From: Eggerthellaceae bacterium
GTDB taxonomy: Bacteria > Actinomycetota > Coriobacteriia > Coriobacteriales > Eggerthellaceae
DNA: 6,937 nt
Direction: 5' to 3'
NCBI GenBank assembly: GCA_900754955.1
Contig: CAAEEV010000012.1
Span: 1 to 6,937 of the forward strand
Position 1 is the first letter of the stretch, and each line of letters begins with the position of its first letter. The translations under genes and the position numbers were made by a program. The notes beneath the pieces are model-generated. The model was not told the origin of the DNA, did not search any database, and saw only the letters and a list, made by a program, of their open reading frames with translations. This document shows positions 1 to 6,567 of this stretch, one piece after another.

Positions 1-7
1 GCAATAA

Positions 8-36
8 AGTATACCGCACGCGTTTTCTCTAAACAA
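8..36 (-). promoter_or_regulatory. Putative sigma-70-type promoter reading out of the window to the left
   Basis: On the minus strand a TATACT -10 hexamer (positions 13 to 8, five of six consensus bases) lies exactly 17 bases downstream of TTGTTT (36 to 31), a weak -35 matching only TTG. It points left, away from the ABC gene, so it would drive whatever gene lies beyond position 1. The spacing and the -10 are good and the -35 is poor. The rest of the gap 1-124 shows no ORF and no clear terminator for the ABC gene. Confidence 0.45.
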
Positions 37-124
37 GAGGAAAAATGCTGCGCCACCGCTCTATTTCGCACGGCGTGCCCGCCGCGCGAAGACCGCTCGC
101 AGCACCGCCCACGCGCCCTAACCG

Positions 125-949
125 TTAATAGCGCGCCACCAACGTGTAGTAGTCGCCCGACTGCGCCACCTCGAGCGGCACATCGAACAGCGCCGTCATG
201 CGCTCGCTGGTAAGCAACTCGGTTTTCGGACCGTCGTCGAACATCTTCCCCTCTTTGATGAGCACGAGGCGTTTGATTTCGGGAATGATGTCCTCGGGAT
301 AGTGCGTCACGAGGATGATGGCACGGCCGCTTTGCGCAAGCATACGCATCGTTTTGCGCACGTAGTACATGCCTTCGGGATCGAGGCCCGTGCACGGCTC
401 GTCGAGCACAAGCACGTCGGGATTGTGAACGAGCGAGCGCGCGAACAGCACGCGTCGCGCCTGCCCCGTCGAAAGCGTCATCACGTCGCGATCAGCGAGA
501 TCGGCGATGCCGAGCTCATCCATGGTATCGAGCGCCGCGCGGCGCTGACTCTCGCTCACCTCATAGCGCTTCGGCACGCCAAGCGCGCCGAACAGACCCC
601 CGATGACCACCTCCACAGCGGGCAAGTGAACGGTAATCTGGCTCTGCATACTCGACGACACGATGCCGAGGCAGCGCTTCACCTCCGCAAGTGTCGTGCG
701 CTCGTTGCCGCGGAACAACACCGGCGGCACATCGCGGTGCAGCGGATGCACCTCGCGCGTCATGAGGTTGATGAACGTCGATTTACCCGATCCGTTCGGT
801 CCGAGCAGCGCAATCGACTCACCTTCGGGCAGCGTAAACGAATCAATGGAAAGAATGGCTCGTCCCGCACGGCGCACCACCGCATCGTGCAGCTCGAGAA
901 ACGCCGGAACCCCACTGCCCGCCGCGCAGCCTGCGCTGTTTTCCGTCAT
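125..949 (-). CDS. Single-domain ABC transporter ATPase, ModF/YlmA-like
   Basis: This is a 274-residue ATP-binding-cassette ATPase that binds and hydrolyses ATP, presumably on the cytoplasmic side. All NBD motifs are visible in order: Walker A GPNGSGKST (50-58), a Q-loop region around Q102/Q104, signature LSTGQ (159-163), Walker B VLVLDEP (179-185, catalytic E184), D-loop GLD (188-190) and the H-loop histidine H216 in LVTHYPED. The signature with R/A after it and the segment around VVIGGLFGALG resemble the COG1119 group (ModF/YlmA), an inference by eye. A longer ORF begins at 1042, but its extra 31 codons run through an intrinsic terminator (1004-1037) and lack a Shine-Dalgarno. The ATG at 949 has GGAAGGA nine bases upstream, so it is preferred. 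There is one NBD, no second half and no membrane segment. No permease is in the window, so a partner might lie to the left. The substrate is unknown; a non-transport role is possible. Confidence 0.88.
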   Translation of the reverse strand: MTENSAGCAAGSGVPAFLELHDAVVRRAGRAILSIDSFTLPEGESIALLGPNGSGKSTFINLMTREVHPLHRDVPPVLFRGNERTTLAEVKRCLGIVSSSMQSQITVHLPAVEVVIGGLFGALGVPKRYEVSESQRRAALDTMDELGIADLADRDVMTLSTGQARRVLFARSLVHNPDVLVLDEPCTGLDPEGMYYVRKTMRMLAQSGRAIILVTHYPEDIIPEIKRLVLIKEGKMFDDGPKTELLTSERMTALFDVPLEVAQSGDYYTLVARY

Positions 950-958
950 CGTTCGACA

Positions 959-965
959 TCCTTCC
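959..965 (-). promoter_or_regulatory. Shine-Dalgarno deciding the ABC ATPase start
   Basis: Minus-strand GGAAGGA lies nine bases before the ATG at 949-947. It is the only good ribosome binding site near the 5' end of this frame and argues against the upstream ATG at 1042. Confidence 0.75.
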
Positions 966-1003
966 CACTCATGCCAACGCGCATCGACTGCGCGCAACTG
1001 CTC

Positions 1004-1037
1004 AAAACAAGAGAGCGCTGGTCTCCCAGCGCTCTCT
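1004..1037 (-). terminator. Rho-independent terminator after the PPIase gene
   Basis: Minus strand: a perfect 12-bp stem (1037-1026 with 1021-1010), a four-base GAGA loop, then the tract TTGTTTT (1010-1004). It begins 41 bases after the PPIase stop codon and ends about 55 bases before the ABC start, so it should separate the two transcripts. I see no convincing promoter for the ABC gene in the short remaining gap, so partial readthrough may supply it. Confidence 0.85.
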
Positions 1038-1078
1038 GTCATTACATCGCATACGCCGTCCGTGCGGGCACGCGTTCG

Positions 1079-2359
1079 TTACTCACCCGATCCGTCGGAA
1101 CCTTCAGGCGCCGCGTCACCAGCCGACCCTTCATCCGCCGCGGGAGTATCGCCGTCGGCACTCGTGTCGCCCTCAGCAGCGCCGTCAGCCGTCTCGTCAC
1201 CAGCGGAACCCTCAGCTGCATTGGAGCCGCCATCAGTCGCCTCACCCTCGGAGGCATCGCCGTTCGACGCATCTTCGCCTGCCGTATCGGCACTCGAGGA
1301 ATCCTCGGTCTGGTACTTGCTCATGTCGACGTTGTACGGAACGTCGGCGGGCATATCGTTGATCACCACATCGGAGCTGTCGCGGCACGACGTGAGCCAG
1401 TCGGAATACGCCTGCGCTTCGTTGTTCTGCAGCACCGTCGTGCGAATCGAATCGACGAACTCACTCGGCAGCTGATCGATGCTCGTCACCTCATCGGGCG
1501 CGGTGAACACATCGGTGCACTTGATGATGTGGATGCCGTACGTGCTCGTCACCAAGCCGCTCACCTGGCCTTTCTCAAGACCGTCGAGCGCATCCTGATA
1601 TTCGGTCACAAACGTGGTCAGCTTGTCCCAGCCCACATCACCGCCGTTTTCCGCAGATCCAGTGTCCTTGGAATACTCGCGCGCAGCGTCCTCAAAGGAA
1701 ATCGTGCCCGCGTTGATCTGATCGAGCACCTGCTGCGCGGTTTCCGCATCGTCGGCGTCGAAGAGGATGTGCGAAGAGCGCTTCGCGCCGTCGTACGACG
1801 CAGCATAGGTTTGAGCGGTAGAGAGCATGTCCTCGTCGGACGGCTCGGACTCCGCCGCAAAGCTGTCGCACACGCCGCGATAGAGCAGCGAATACCTGAT
1901 GTTGTCGCGGTATTCGTCCTCGGTCATGCCCGCCGCCTTGAGCGCCTGCTGCCAACGGGCATCGTCGTTGGAATAGTTGGCCTTCATGTCGTCAACGTAC
2001 GACTGCACGGTGGCATCGTCCACCGTCACGCCCTTGTCGGCTGCATGTTGCAGGAGCACTTCCTTGTTGATGTAGGTGTCAAGAACCTCCTCGCGCACCG
2101 ACTCGGGCGTGTAACCCGTCTGAGCCATCCACTGACCCCAGGTGTCCTCGTCGGTGAGCGACTGCTCTTCGCGAATGCCCTCGATCGCGAGGGTTATCTC
2201 ATCTTCGGGAATTTCGGTTCCGTTGACGGTGGCAGCCACGCCACCCGTCAGATGAACGTCGCTCGAAGCATTCGCCGACGAGCACGCCGCCAGGCCCATC
2301 GTGCACGCAAACACGAGGCCAGCGGCCATTGCACCTTTCGCAAGGGAGATTCTCTTCAT
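1079..2359 (-). CDS. Parvulin-type peptidyl-prolyl isomerase lipoprotein (PrsA/SurA-like)
   Basis: This is a 426-residue predicted extracytoplasmic foldase that would catalyse proline cis-trans isomerisation in exported proteins. It starts with a lipoprotein signal peptide: K2/R3, a hydrophobic core at 10-24 and lipobox LAAC with lipidated C26. A SurA_N-like helical region follows (about 41-190). The parvulin rotamase domain spans about 193-283, recognisable by SSHILF (195-200), FEDAAREYS (222-230), GGDVGW (239-244) and GIHIIK (275-280). Residues 351-426 are a low-complexity acidic tail. The frame is open up to an ATG at 2458, but those 33 extra codons would bury the signal peptide and overlap the leader repeats. 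The ATG at 2359 has GAGAGG five bases upstream and is chosen. An intrinsic terminator follows, so it is probably monocistronic. PrsA-like lipoproteins fold secreted proteins at the membrane of monoderm bacteria, and this role is inferred. Confidence 0.9.
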   Translation of the reverse strand: MKRISLAKGAMAAGLVFACTMGLAACSSANASSDVHLTGGVAATVNGTEIPEDEITLAIEGIREEQSLTDEDTWGQWMAQTGYTPESVREEVLDTYINKEVLLQHAADKGVTVDDATVQSYVDDMKANYSNDDARWQQALKAAGMTEDEYRDNIRYSLLYRGVCDSFAAESEPSDEDMLSTAQTYAASYDGAKRSSHILFDADDAETAQQVLDQINAGTISFEDAAREYSKDTGSAENGGDVGWDKLTTFVTEYQDALDGLEKGQVSGLVTSTYGIHIIKCTDVFTAPDEVTSIDQLPSEFVDSIRTTVLQNNEAQAYSDWLTSCRDSSDVVINDMPADVPYNVDMSKYQTEDSSSADTAGEDASNGDASEGEATDGGSNAAEGSAGDETADGAAEGDTSADGDTPAADEGSAGDAAPEGSDGSGE

Positions 2360-2364
2360 ATGCG

Positions 2365-2370
2365 CCTCTC
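2365..2370 (-). promoter_or_regulatory. Shine-Dalgarno deciding the PPIase start
   Basis: Minus-strand GAGAGG is separated by five bases from the ATG at 2359-2357. It supports starting the protein at the basic, lipoprotein-type N-terminus rather than at the upstream in-frame ATG at 2458. Confidence 0.65.
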
Positions 2371-2425
2371 TCGAACATAGGTGCCAGGCAGAACTGCGTT
2401 CGAAATGGCAATTGTTCGGAGGCAT

Positions 2426-2475
2426 CCTATGGTTAATTCGGCGAGTATTTTCGCACACGAACCATAGGGCGAAAA
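2426..2475 (-). repeat. Interleaved inverted repeats in the PPIase leader
   Basis: Two perfect inverted repeats interlock. CCTATGGTT (2426-2434) pairs with AACCATAGG (2460-2468). TTTTCGC (2448-2454) pairs with GCGAAAA (2469-2475). In the minus-strand RNA the arm order is B', A', B, A, so the two stems overlap as in a pseudoknot or a two-state switch. They could equally be DNA operator sites. The set ends about 66 bases before the start codon. Confidence 0.55.
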
Positions 2476-2531
2476 CAGCCGCACAATATGACCATTATCG
2501 CTTCACACGCAGATGATACCCGTGCAGTCGC

Positions 2532-2585
2532 AAAAGAAAAAAGCAGCTGGTCGAAGGCTTGTTCGAAGCATCGACCAGCTGCTTT
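2532..2585 (-). terminator. Strong rho-independent terminator downstream of bipA
   Basis: Minus strand: a perfect 15-bp stem (2585-2571 with 2554-2540) with a 16-base loop, followed by a T-rich tract with a single C interruption (TTTTCTTTT-like, 2540-2532). The loop itself can pair partly (AGCA/TGCT-like arms). It lies about 170 bases past the bipA stop and is the clearest end of that transcript. It also insulates the PPIase gene from bipA transcription. Confidence 0.88.
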
Positions 2586-2696
2586 GGAGAGCAGCGGAAC
2601 GTCGGGGGCCGACCGGCTCGGTGTGGTGTCGGGCACGCGGCACACGGCGCCCGCACAGCACTCGGTCCAGGCGCGACACACGACGCGGGCGCAAAC

Positions 2697-2745
2697 CCGT
2701 CGGAGTGCGAAAGCCGCCGCGCGTGACGGGCGGCTTACCCGACGG
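2697..2745 (-). repeat. Two-tier inverted repeat immediately after bipA
   Basis: The inner arms AAGCCGCC (2711-2718) and GGCGGCTT (2729-2736) form a perfect 8-bp stem with a 10-base loop. The outer arms CCGTCGG (2697-2703) and CCGACGG (2739-2745) add 7 bp. On the minus strand the inner stem is followed only by TTT and then CGC, so termination here would be weak. It may protect the bipA mRNA 3' end or act as a first, leaky terminator. Confidence 0.5.
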
Positions 2746-2753
2746 CCTGCGTG

Positions 2754-4568
2754 CTAGCCGCGCTTGGCGGCCTTCTTGCGATCGGTTGCCGAGAGCAGGC
2801 GCTTGCGCAGGCGGATGGACTTCGGCGTAACCTCCACGAGCTCGTCGTCCTCGATGTACTCGAGCGCTTCCTCGAGCGTGAACGTCATCGGCGGCGTCAA
2901 CTGAATCGCCTTGTCAGCCGTGGAAGAACGCTGGTTGCCGAGGTTCTTCGTACGCGAAACGTTGACCACCATGTCGGCGTCCTTCGCCGATTCGCCCACG
3001 ATCATGCCCTCGTAGCACTCGTCGCCCGGCTTGACGAACAGGCGGCCGCGCTCCTGCAGCGTGTCGAGTGCATACGCCACGGCTTTCTCAGTGGTCATGG
3101 CGATCATGCAGCCGTTCTTGCGGCCCGGCATCTCGCCCGAGAACGGACCGTACTCGCGGAAGCGATGGAAGAGGATGGCCTCGCCGTGCGTGGCGTTGAG
3201 GATGCGCGTCTTGAGACCCATCGTGCCGCGCGAGGGGATGCTGAACACGAGGTGCGTCATGCTTTCGTCGGAATTCATCTCCTCCATGATGCCGCCGGCG
3301 GTGCCCATGACCTCGATGGCCTTGCCCGCGTAGTCGTTCGGCACGTCGACCGTTGCCTCCTCGATCGGCTCGAGCTTGGTGCCGTCCTCGTCGATCTTGT
3401 ACACCACCTGCGGACGACCGACCTGGAACTCGAAGCCCTCGCGACGCATCGTCTCCATGAGGACCGACAGATGCAGCACGCCGCGGCCTGCCACCTTCAC
3501 GCCCGACTTGTCCTCGGTCTCGTTGATGCGCATGGAGATGTTGCTCTCCTTCTCGCGCATGAGGCGCTCTTTGAGCTGACGCGCGCCAACGATCTCGCCC
3601 TCGCGGCCCACGAGCGGGCTCGTGGATGCTTCGAAGATGACCGACATGGTGGGCTCTTCCACCGCGATGGGCTCCATGGACACGGGATTCTCGGGGTCGG
3701 TGATCACGTCGCCGATGTCGGCGTCCTCGATGCCGATGACCGCGATGATGTCGCCAGCATGCGCCTCGGGAACCTCCGCCTTGCCGAGGTTCTCAAACGT
3801 GTATACCTTGCGGATCTGGGCGTTGTTCTGCGTGCCGTCGGGGCGCACGACGAGCACCTGCTCTTTCTCGTGCAGCGTGCCGCTGTGCAGACGGCCCACG
3901 CCGATGCGACCCTCGTAGCTGCTGTGGTCGACCGTGCAGATCTGCATGGCGACGGGACCGTCGGGGTCAACCTCGGGAGCGGGGATCTCCTCGAGGATGG
4001 TGTCGAGCAGCGGAATCATGTCCATGTTGCCATCGTCGGGCTCGAAGCGGGCATAGCCGTTCACAGCCGAGGCATACACCACGGGGAAATCGAGCTGTTC
4101 GTCGGTTGCGCCGAGCTCAACCATGAGGTCGAACACTTTGTCGACGGCGCCCTCGGGATCGGCGTTCGGGCGGTCGATCTTGTTCACAACCACGACGATG
4201 CGCAGGTTGCTCGCGAGCGCGTGGGAGAGCACAAAACGCGTCTGCGGCTTCGGACCCTCGTAAGCGTCAACAATGAGCAGCGCGCCATCGGCCATGTTGA
4301 GCACGCGCTCAACTTCGCCGCCGAAATCGGCGTGACCCGGCGTGTCGATGACGTTGATCTTCACGTCTTTGTAGTGGATGGAGATGTTCTTCGACAGAAT
4401 GGTGATGCCGCGCTCGCGCTCCTGATCGTTGCTGTCGAGCACGCGCTCCTCCACCTGCTGGTTGGCGCGAAACACGCCCGCCGTGTATAGAAGGCGGTCG
4501 ACGAGCGTCGTCTTGCCGTGGTCAACGTGCGCGATGATGGCAACGTTGCGAATGTTCTCTTGCTTCAT
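2754..4568 (-). CDS. typA: Ribosome-associated translational GTPase BipA/TypA
   Basis: This 604-residue protein is full length for BipA/TypA, a translational GTPase of the EF-G/LepA superfamily. The family binds the ribosome in the A-site region, aids 50S assembly and is needed for growth under cold and other stress. GTPase motifs are intact: G1 AHVDHGKTT (13-21), switch I RERGITI (51-57, T56), G3 DTPGHADF (75-82), G4 NKID (129-132) and G5 ASA (166-168). EF-Tu-like domain 2, the EF-G III/V-like domains and the BipA-specific C-terminal domain follow, including a [10 protein letters not shown] segment and the [21 protein letters not shown] region. The end is basic (KKAAKRG), suiting rRNA contact. 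The ATG at 4568 has AGGAGA nine bases upstream. A hairpin-bearing leader separates it from the CPBP gene and a terminator closes it, so it is likely a single-gene transcript. Identity is very secure. Confidence 0.97.
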   Translation of the reverse strand: MKQENIRNVAIIAHVDHGKTTLVDRLLYTAGVFRANQQVEERVLDSNDQERERGITILSKNISIHYKDVKINVIDTPGHADFGGEVERVLNMADGALLIVDAYEGPKPQTRFVLSHALASNLRIVVVVNKIDRPNADPEGAVDKVFDLMVELGATDEQLDFPVVYASAVNGYARFEPDDGNMDMIPLLDTILEEIPAPEVDPDGPVAMQICTVDHSSYEGRIGVGRLHSGTLHEKEQVLVVRPDGTQNNAQIRKVYTFENLGKAEVPEAHAGDIIAVIGIEDADIGDVITDPENPVSMEPIAVEEPTMSVIFEASTSPLVGREGEIVGARQLKERLMREKESNISMRINETEDKSGVKVAGRGVLHLSVLMETMRREGFEFQVGRPQVVYKIDEDGTKLEPIEEATVDVPNDYAGKAIEVMGTAGGIMEEMNSDESMTHLVFSIPSRGTMGLKTRILNATHGEAILFHRFREYGPFSGEMPGRKNGCMIAMTTEKAVAYALDTLQERGRLFVKPGDECYEGMIVGESAKDADMVVNVSRTKNLGNQRSSTADKAIQLTPPMTFTLEEALEYIEDDELVEVTPKSIRLRKRLLSATDRKKAAKRG

Positions 4569-4577
4569 TACGTACTT

Positions 4578-4583
4578 TCTCCT
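4578..4583 (-). promoter_or_regulatory. Shine-Dalgarno of typA
   Basis: Minus-strand AGGAGA lies nine bases before the ATG. It fixes the start of typA at 4568, which also matches the family N-terminus ([16 protein letters not shown]). Confidence 0.8.
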
Positions 4584-4611
4584 GGCTTATCGCTGTGCGA
4601 ACTCCGATGCG

Positions 4612-4632
4612 AAAACCCTGCTCACGGCAGGG
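4612..4632 (-). terminator. Terminator-like hairpin between the CPBP gene and typA
   Basis: Minus strand: CCCTGC (4632-4627), loop CGTGA, GCAGGG (4621-4616), then TTTT (4615-4612). The 6-bp GC stem with four Ts fits a modest intrinsic terminator. It lies 126 bases after the CPBP stop and 44 bases before typA. It could end the CPBP transcript, or act as an attenuator within the typA leader if the typA promoter is upstream of it. Confidence 0.5.
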
Positions 4633-4757
4633 AGAATTGCTTCAGGGTTATTCTGCTGCAAACCCGACCTTTGATACTAACGCTCGTACGTTGATTTCGC
4701 GTCAGGAATCGGTGACAAACCAACATAAACGCATGTAAGACGCAGGTTCGGTCAGCA

Positions 4758-5693
4758 TTAAAGCGAATGCTCTTTTACGGAAGCAAGGCGCTTGATTGAG
4801 ACTGCTGCGGCGGGAATCAGAACAATGACCACTGCGAGAACCGCGAAAGCATCGGACCAACTTCCCGTCAGATACGTGGAAGGAACAGAACCTGTCGCGA
4901 AGAGCTGAGGGCCGAGTACGCACAAATCGAACACACCGTGGACGAGCGCTGGTTGCCAGATAGAACCGCTTTTCACGTAGAGATACGCCATGCAGATGCC
5001 GAACAACAGGCCTTCGAGCAGCTTGAGCACGAGCTGGAGCGCAACAACCGCCGCAACATAAGTGCTTCCTGCCGCTGTCAACTCTGCAACTGCATCCGCA
5101 CCGGAAAGATGCAATACAGAGAACAGAACCGCGCTTACCGCGGCGGCCTTCACGAGGAGCGTGAAGCGAGTTGGCGGTGTTTTCGCAGTATGCTCCGTAC
5201 CAGTTCGGCGAGAGGGGAGCTCGCCGTGCGTGCGCGAATTGTCACCGACTGGCTCAAACGCCCGCATCAGACACGGAATGGCAAGGCCGCGGAAAAGCGC
5301 CTCTTCGTACACGCCCGTTCCCAGGCAGACAATCAGAACCAGGAGAACACGGACCACGGCGGATAGCGGCTCCACGTCTATTCCGAGAAAAACCGTATGT
5401 TCTACCACCAAGAGGAAAAGCAGGCTTGCCGCGCCGCCGGCAATCCCCGCACACACCACGCCCACACTCACGGCAGTACAGGCACCTTCACCCGGCACGC
5501 TGGTTTTCCGCATGCCACCGAAAAGGGCAAGTTGCAGAAGAGCAAGAGAGAGGAGCGCCGTCAATGCGCTTGCAAGAGCTTGATGCGGCAGGTCGCTCCA
5601 CATCGCACTGATCGACACGGCTCCGCACACGATGAACAGTGCAAGCAACAACGTAGCTGCAGGATGATCTATGCAGAATGATTTCACGTTCAT
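4758..5693 (-). CDS. CPBP-family intramembrane metalloprotease (CAAX protease/Abi type)
   Basis: This 311-residue polytopic membrane protein has about eight hydrophobic segments (roughly 9-30, 38-60, 74-97, 112-128, 180-197, 207-238, 240-262, 281-300). The three CPBP (PF02517) catalytic motifs are present and ordered: EEALFR (E130, E131, R135), FSVLH (F191, H195) and HGVFD (H252, D256). This predicts an active glutamate/histidine intramembrane protease. Family members include Rce1-like CAAX proteases and bacteriocin maturation or immunity proteins; the substrate is unknown. A hydrophilic stretch at about 148-177, rich in R, T, S and P, separates motif 1 from motif 2. The gene is divergent from traX across 107 bases. 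The ATG at 5693 has no Shine-Dalgarno at normal spacing, and a TATACT hexamer ends seven bases before it, which would place the transcript start at the ATG itself. The next in-frame Met (residue 31) would lose the first membrane segment. Confidence 0.88.
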   Translation of the reverse strand: MNVKSFCIDHPAATLLLALFIVCGAVSISAMWSDLPHQALASALTALLSLALLQLALFGGMRKTSVPGEGACTAVSVGVVCAGIAGGAASLLFLLVVEHTVFLGIDVEPLSAVVRVLLVLIVCLGTGVYEEALFRGLAIPCLMRAFEPVGDNSRTHGELPSRRTGTEHTAKTPPTRFTLLVKAAAVSAVLFSVLHLSGADAVAELTAAGSTYVAAVVALQLVLKLLEGLLFGICMAYLYVKSGSIWQPALVHGVFDLCVLGPQLFATGSVPSTYLTGSWSDAFAVLAVVIVLIPAAAVSIKRLASVKEHSL

Positions 5694-5699
5694 GCAACG

Positions 5700-5705
5700 A
5701 GTATA
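5700..5705 (-). promoter_or_regulatory. Putative -10 element for a leaderless CPBP transcript
   Basis: Minus-strand TATACT (five of six consensus bases, preceded by T) ends at 5700. With standard spacing the transcript start would fall on the A of the ATG at 5693. No good -35 is visible at 16-18 bases upstream (GCTGAG region). Leaderless mRNAs are common in actinobacteria, which makes this plausible but unproven. Confidence 0.4.
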
Positions 5706-5735
5706 AGTGGGAAGCTCATCTCCTCAGCCGCACAT

Positions 5736-5768
5736 ATTCAGCTATGCTGAATCAGTCCATCAGCTGAA
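5736..5768. promoter_or_regulatory. Operator-like palindrome in the CPBP/traX divergent gap
   Basis: ATTCAGC (5736-5742), spacer TAT and GCTGAAT (5746-5752) form a perfect 17-base dyad. A third half-site, GCTGAA, recurs at 5763-5768, 17 bases after the second, and is itself part of the palindrome TCAGCTGA (5760-5767). The cluster sits between the two divergent genes, where a dimeric regulator could control both. It could instead be a small RNA hairpin. No regulator gene is in the window. Confidence 0.5.
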
Positions 5769-5800
5769 CGTAGCACGAAGAAAAGAGAACATCCCGCTTC

Positions 5801-6517
5801 ATGGAAGCAAGCACTACGCAGAATAACGAGAGTCGAGGACTCACCTCTTTTTCCCTCAAGGTCGTCGCTATCGTAGCGATGACCTGCAACCATGCCTCGT
5901 ACATATTCCAGGATCAGCTCGGCTTCCCCCTTTACTGTGTACTCGAGGGCGTCGGCGGCCTTACCTTCCCCATCATGGCGTTCCTCATCACTGAGGGGTA
6001 TCTCTACACCTCGAACGTGAAGCGCTACATGGCGCGTCTCGCCGTGTTCGCGCTTATCGCGCAGGTTCCTTTTTTCCTGTTTCTCGATGCAAGAGGAAAT
6101 GTGCTCTTCACGTTGCTTATCGGTCTTACGCTGCTCTATCTCCACGACCAGCTGACGAATCGCGCGGCGTTTTGGGTAGCTGCCTCACTCGGCGCGCTCG
6201 CAAGTCTCTGTTGCGACTGGGGGTTCATCGGCGTCATCATGATTCTCATCGGCGGGCTCATGCAGACGAAGAGGGAGCGAGCGCTCTACGGCCCGCTCGT
6301 TGCCGCGCTCGGTATCGGCCTGCCTGCCGCAATCGGACTGTCGAGCGATTTCTTCGCAGCTCTTCCGCAACTGCTCTACGCCGTAGGATGCGCTGCAGCG
6401 GGACTGCTCATTCTCGGATACAACGGCCAGCGCGGGCGCCCGCTCAAGTGGTTCTTCTACCTGTATTACCCGGCACACATCGCCGTGCTCGGCCTCTGGC
6501 ATTACTTCGCGTTCTAA
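5801..6517 (+). CDS. TraX-family polytopic membrane protein (predicted acyltransferase-like)
   Basis: This 238-residue protein is nearly all hydrophobic segments with short loops. It matches the TraX family (PF05857) along its length: opening LTSFSLKVVAIVAMTCNH (14-31), FLITEGYLYT (61-70), KRYMARLAVFALIAQVPF (74-91), NVLFTLLIGL (100-109), CDWGFIGV (138-145) and C-terminal YYPAHI (222-227). F-plasmid TraX N-acetylates pilin. Chromosomal homologues are common in gut bacteria and mostly unassigned, so only a membrane acyl-transfer role is suggested here. No conjugation genes surround it, which argues against a pilin function. The usual acidic/His position near TM1 (often DH in homologues) reads N30-H31 here. 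The ATG at 5801 lacks a clear Shine-Dalgarno, with only an A/G-rich run about 12-20 bases upstream. It is the only plus-strand gene and is divergent from the CPBP protease. Confidence 0.85.
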   Translation: MEASTTQNNESRGLTSFSLKVVAIVAMTCNHASYIFQDQLGFPLYCVLEGVGGLTFPIMAFLITEGYLYTSNVKRYMARLAVFALIAQVPFFLFLDARGNVLFTLLIGLTLLYLHDQLTNRAAFWVAASLGALASLCCDWGFIGVIMILIGGLMQTKRERALYGPLVAALGIGLPAAIGLSSDFFAALPQLLYAVGCAAAGLLILGYNGQRGRPLKWFFYLYYPAHIAVLGLWHYFAF

Positions 6518-6567
6518 ACGCCGCACGCCGCCTGGAGTCGCAGATCGAAAGCACAGCCCACTGGGCC

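Larger units (their letters stand above)
2360..2753. other. Noncoding region between the PPIase and bipA genes
   Basis: This stretch of about 394 bases has no ORF with recognisable protein character; the short frames here look like GC-rich chance frames. On the minus strand it holds, in transcription order, a hairpin directly after bipA (2697-2745), about 110 bases with no feature I can name, the strong terminator (2532-2585), and the PPIase promoter/leader region with interleaved inverted repeats (2426-2475). I see no convincing -35/-10 pair for the PPIase. The best single -10-like hexamer is GATAAT near 2498-2503, with no matching -35. Confidence 0.6.

Noticed and set aside
663..1475. A Ser/Pro/Ala-rich frame on the plus strand
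   Set aside because: Its repetitive SPSA-like section is the complement of the acidic low-complexity tail of the PPIase, and it crosses the terminator at 1004-1037.
302..2380. A 692-codon open frame on the plus strand across the ABC and PPIase genes
   Set aside because: It runs antisense through two well-recognised genes, their terminator and the gap. The translation is rich in R, H and A with no domain, as expected from GC-rich codon bias on the opposite strand.
2751..4490. A 579-codon open frame on the plus strand opposite typA
   Set aside because: It is a mirror of typA codon bias (His/Leu/Arg/Asp-rich translation, no motifs) with no ribosome binding site; typA on the minus strand is certain.
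5679..5696. A degenerate parS-like sequence (TTTCACGTTCATG) at the CPBP start
   Set aside because: Only about one half of the palindrome matches and it is inside the start of a coding sequence.
5738..6145. A charged minus-strand frame opposite traX
   Set aside because: It overlaps the traX start and the divergent control region. Its Glu/Lys/Arg-rich translation has no family character, whereas the plus strand gives a clear TraX protein.
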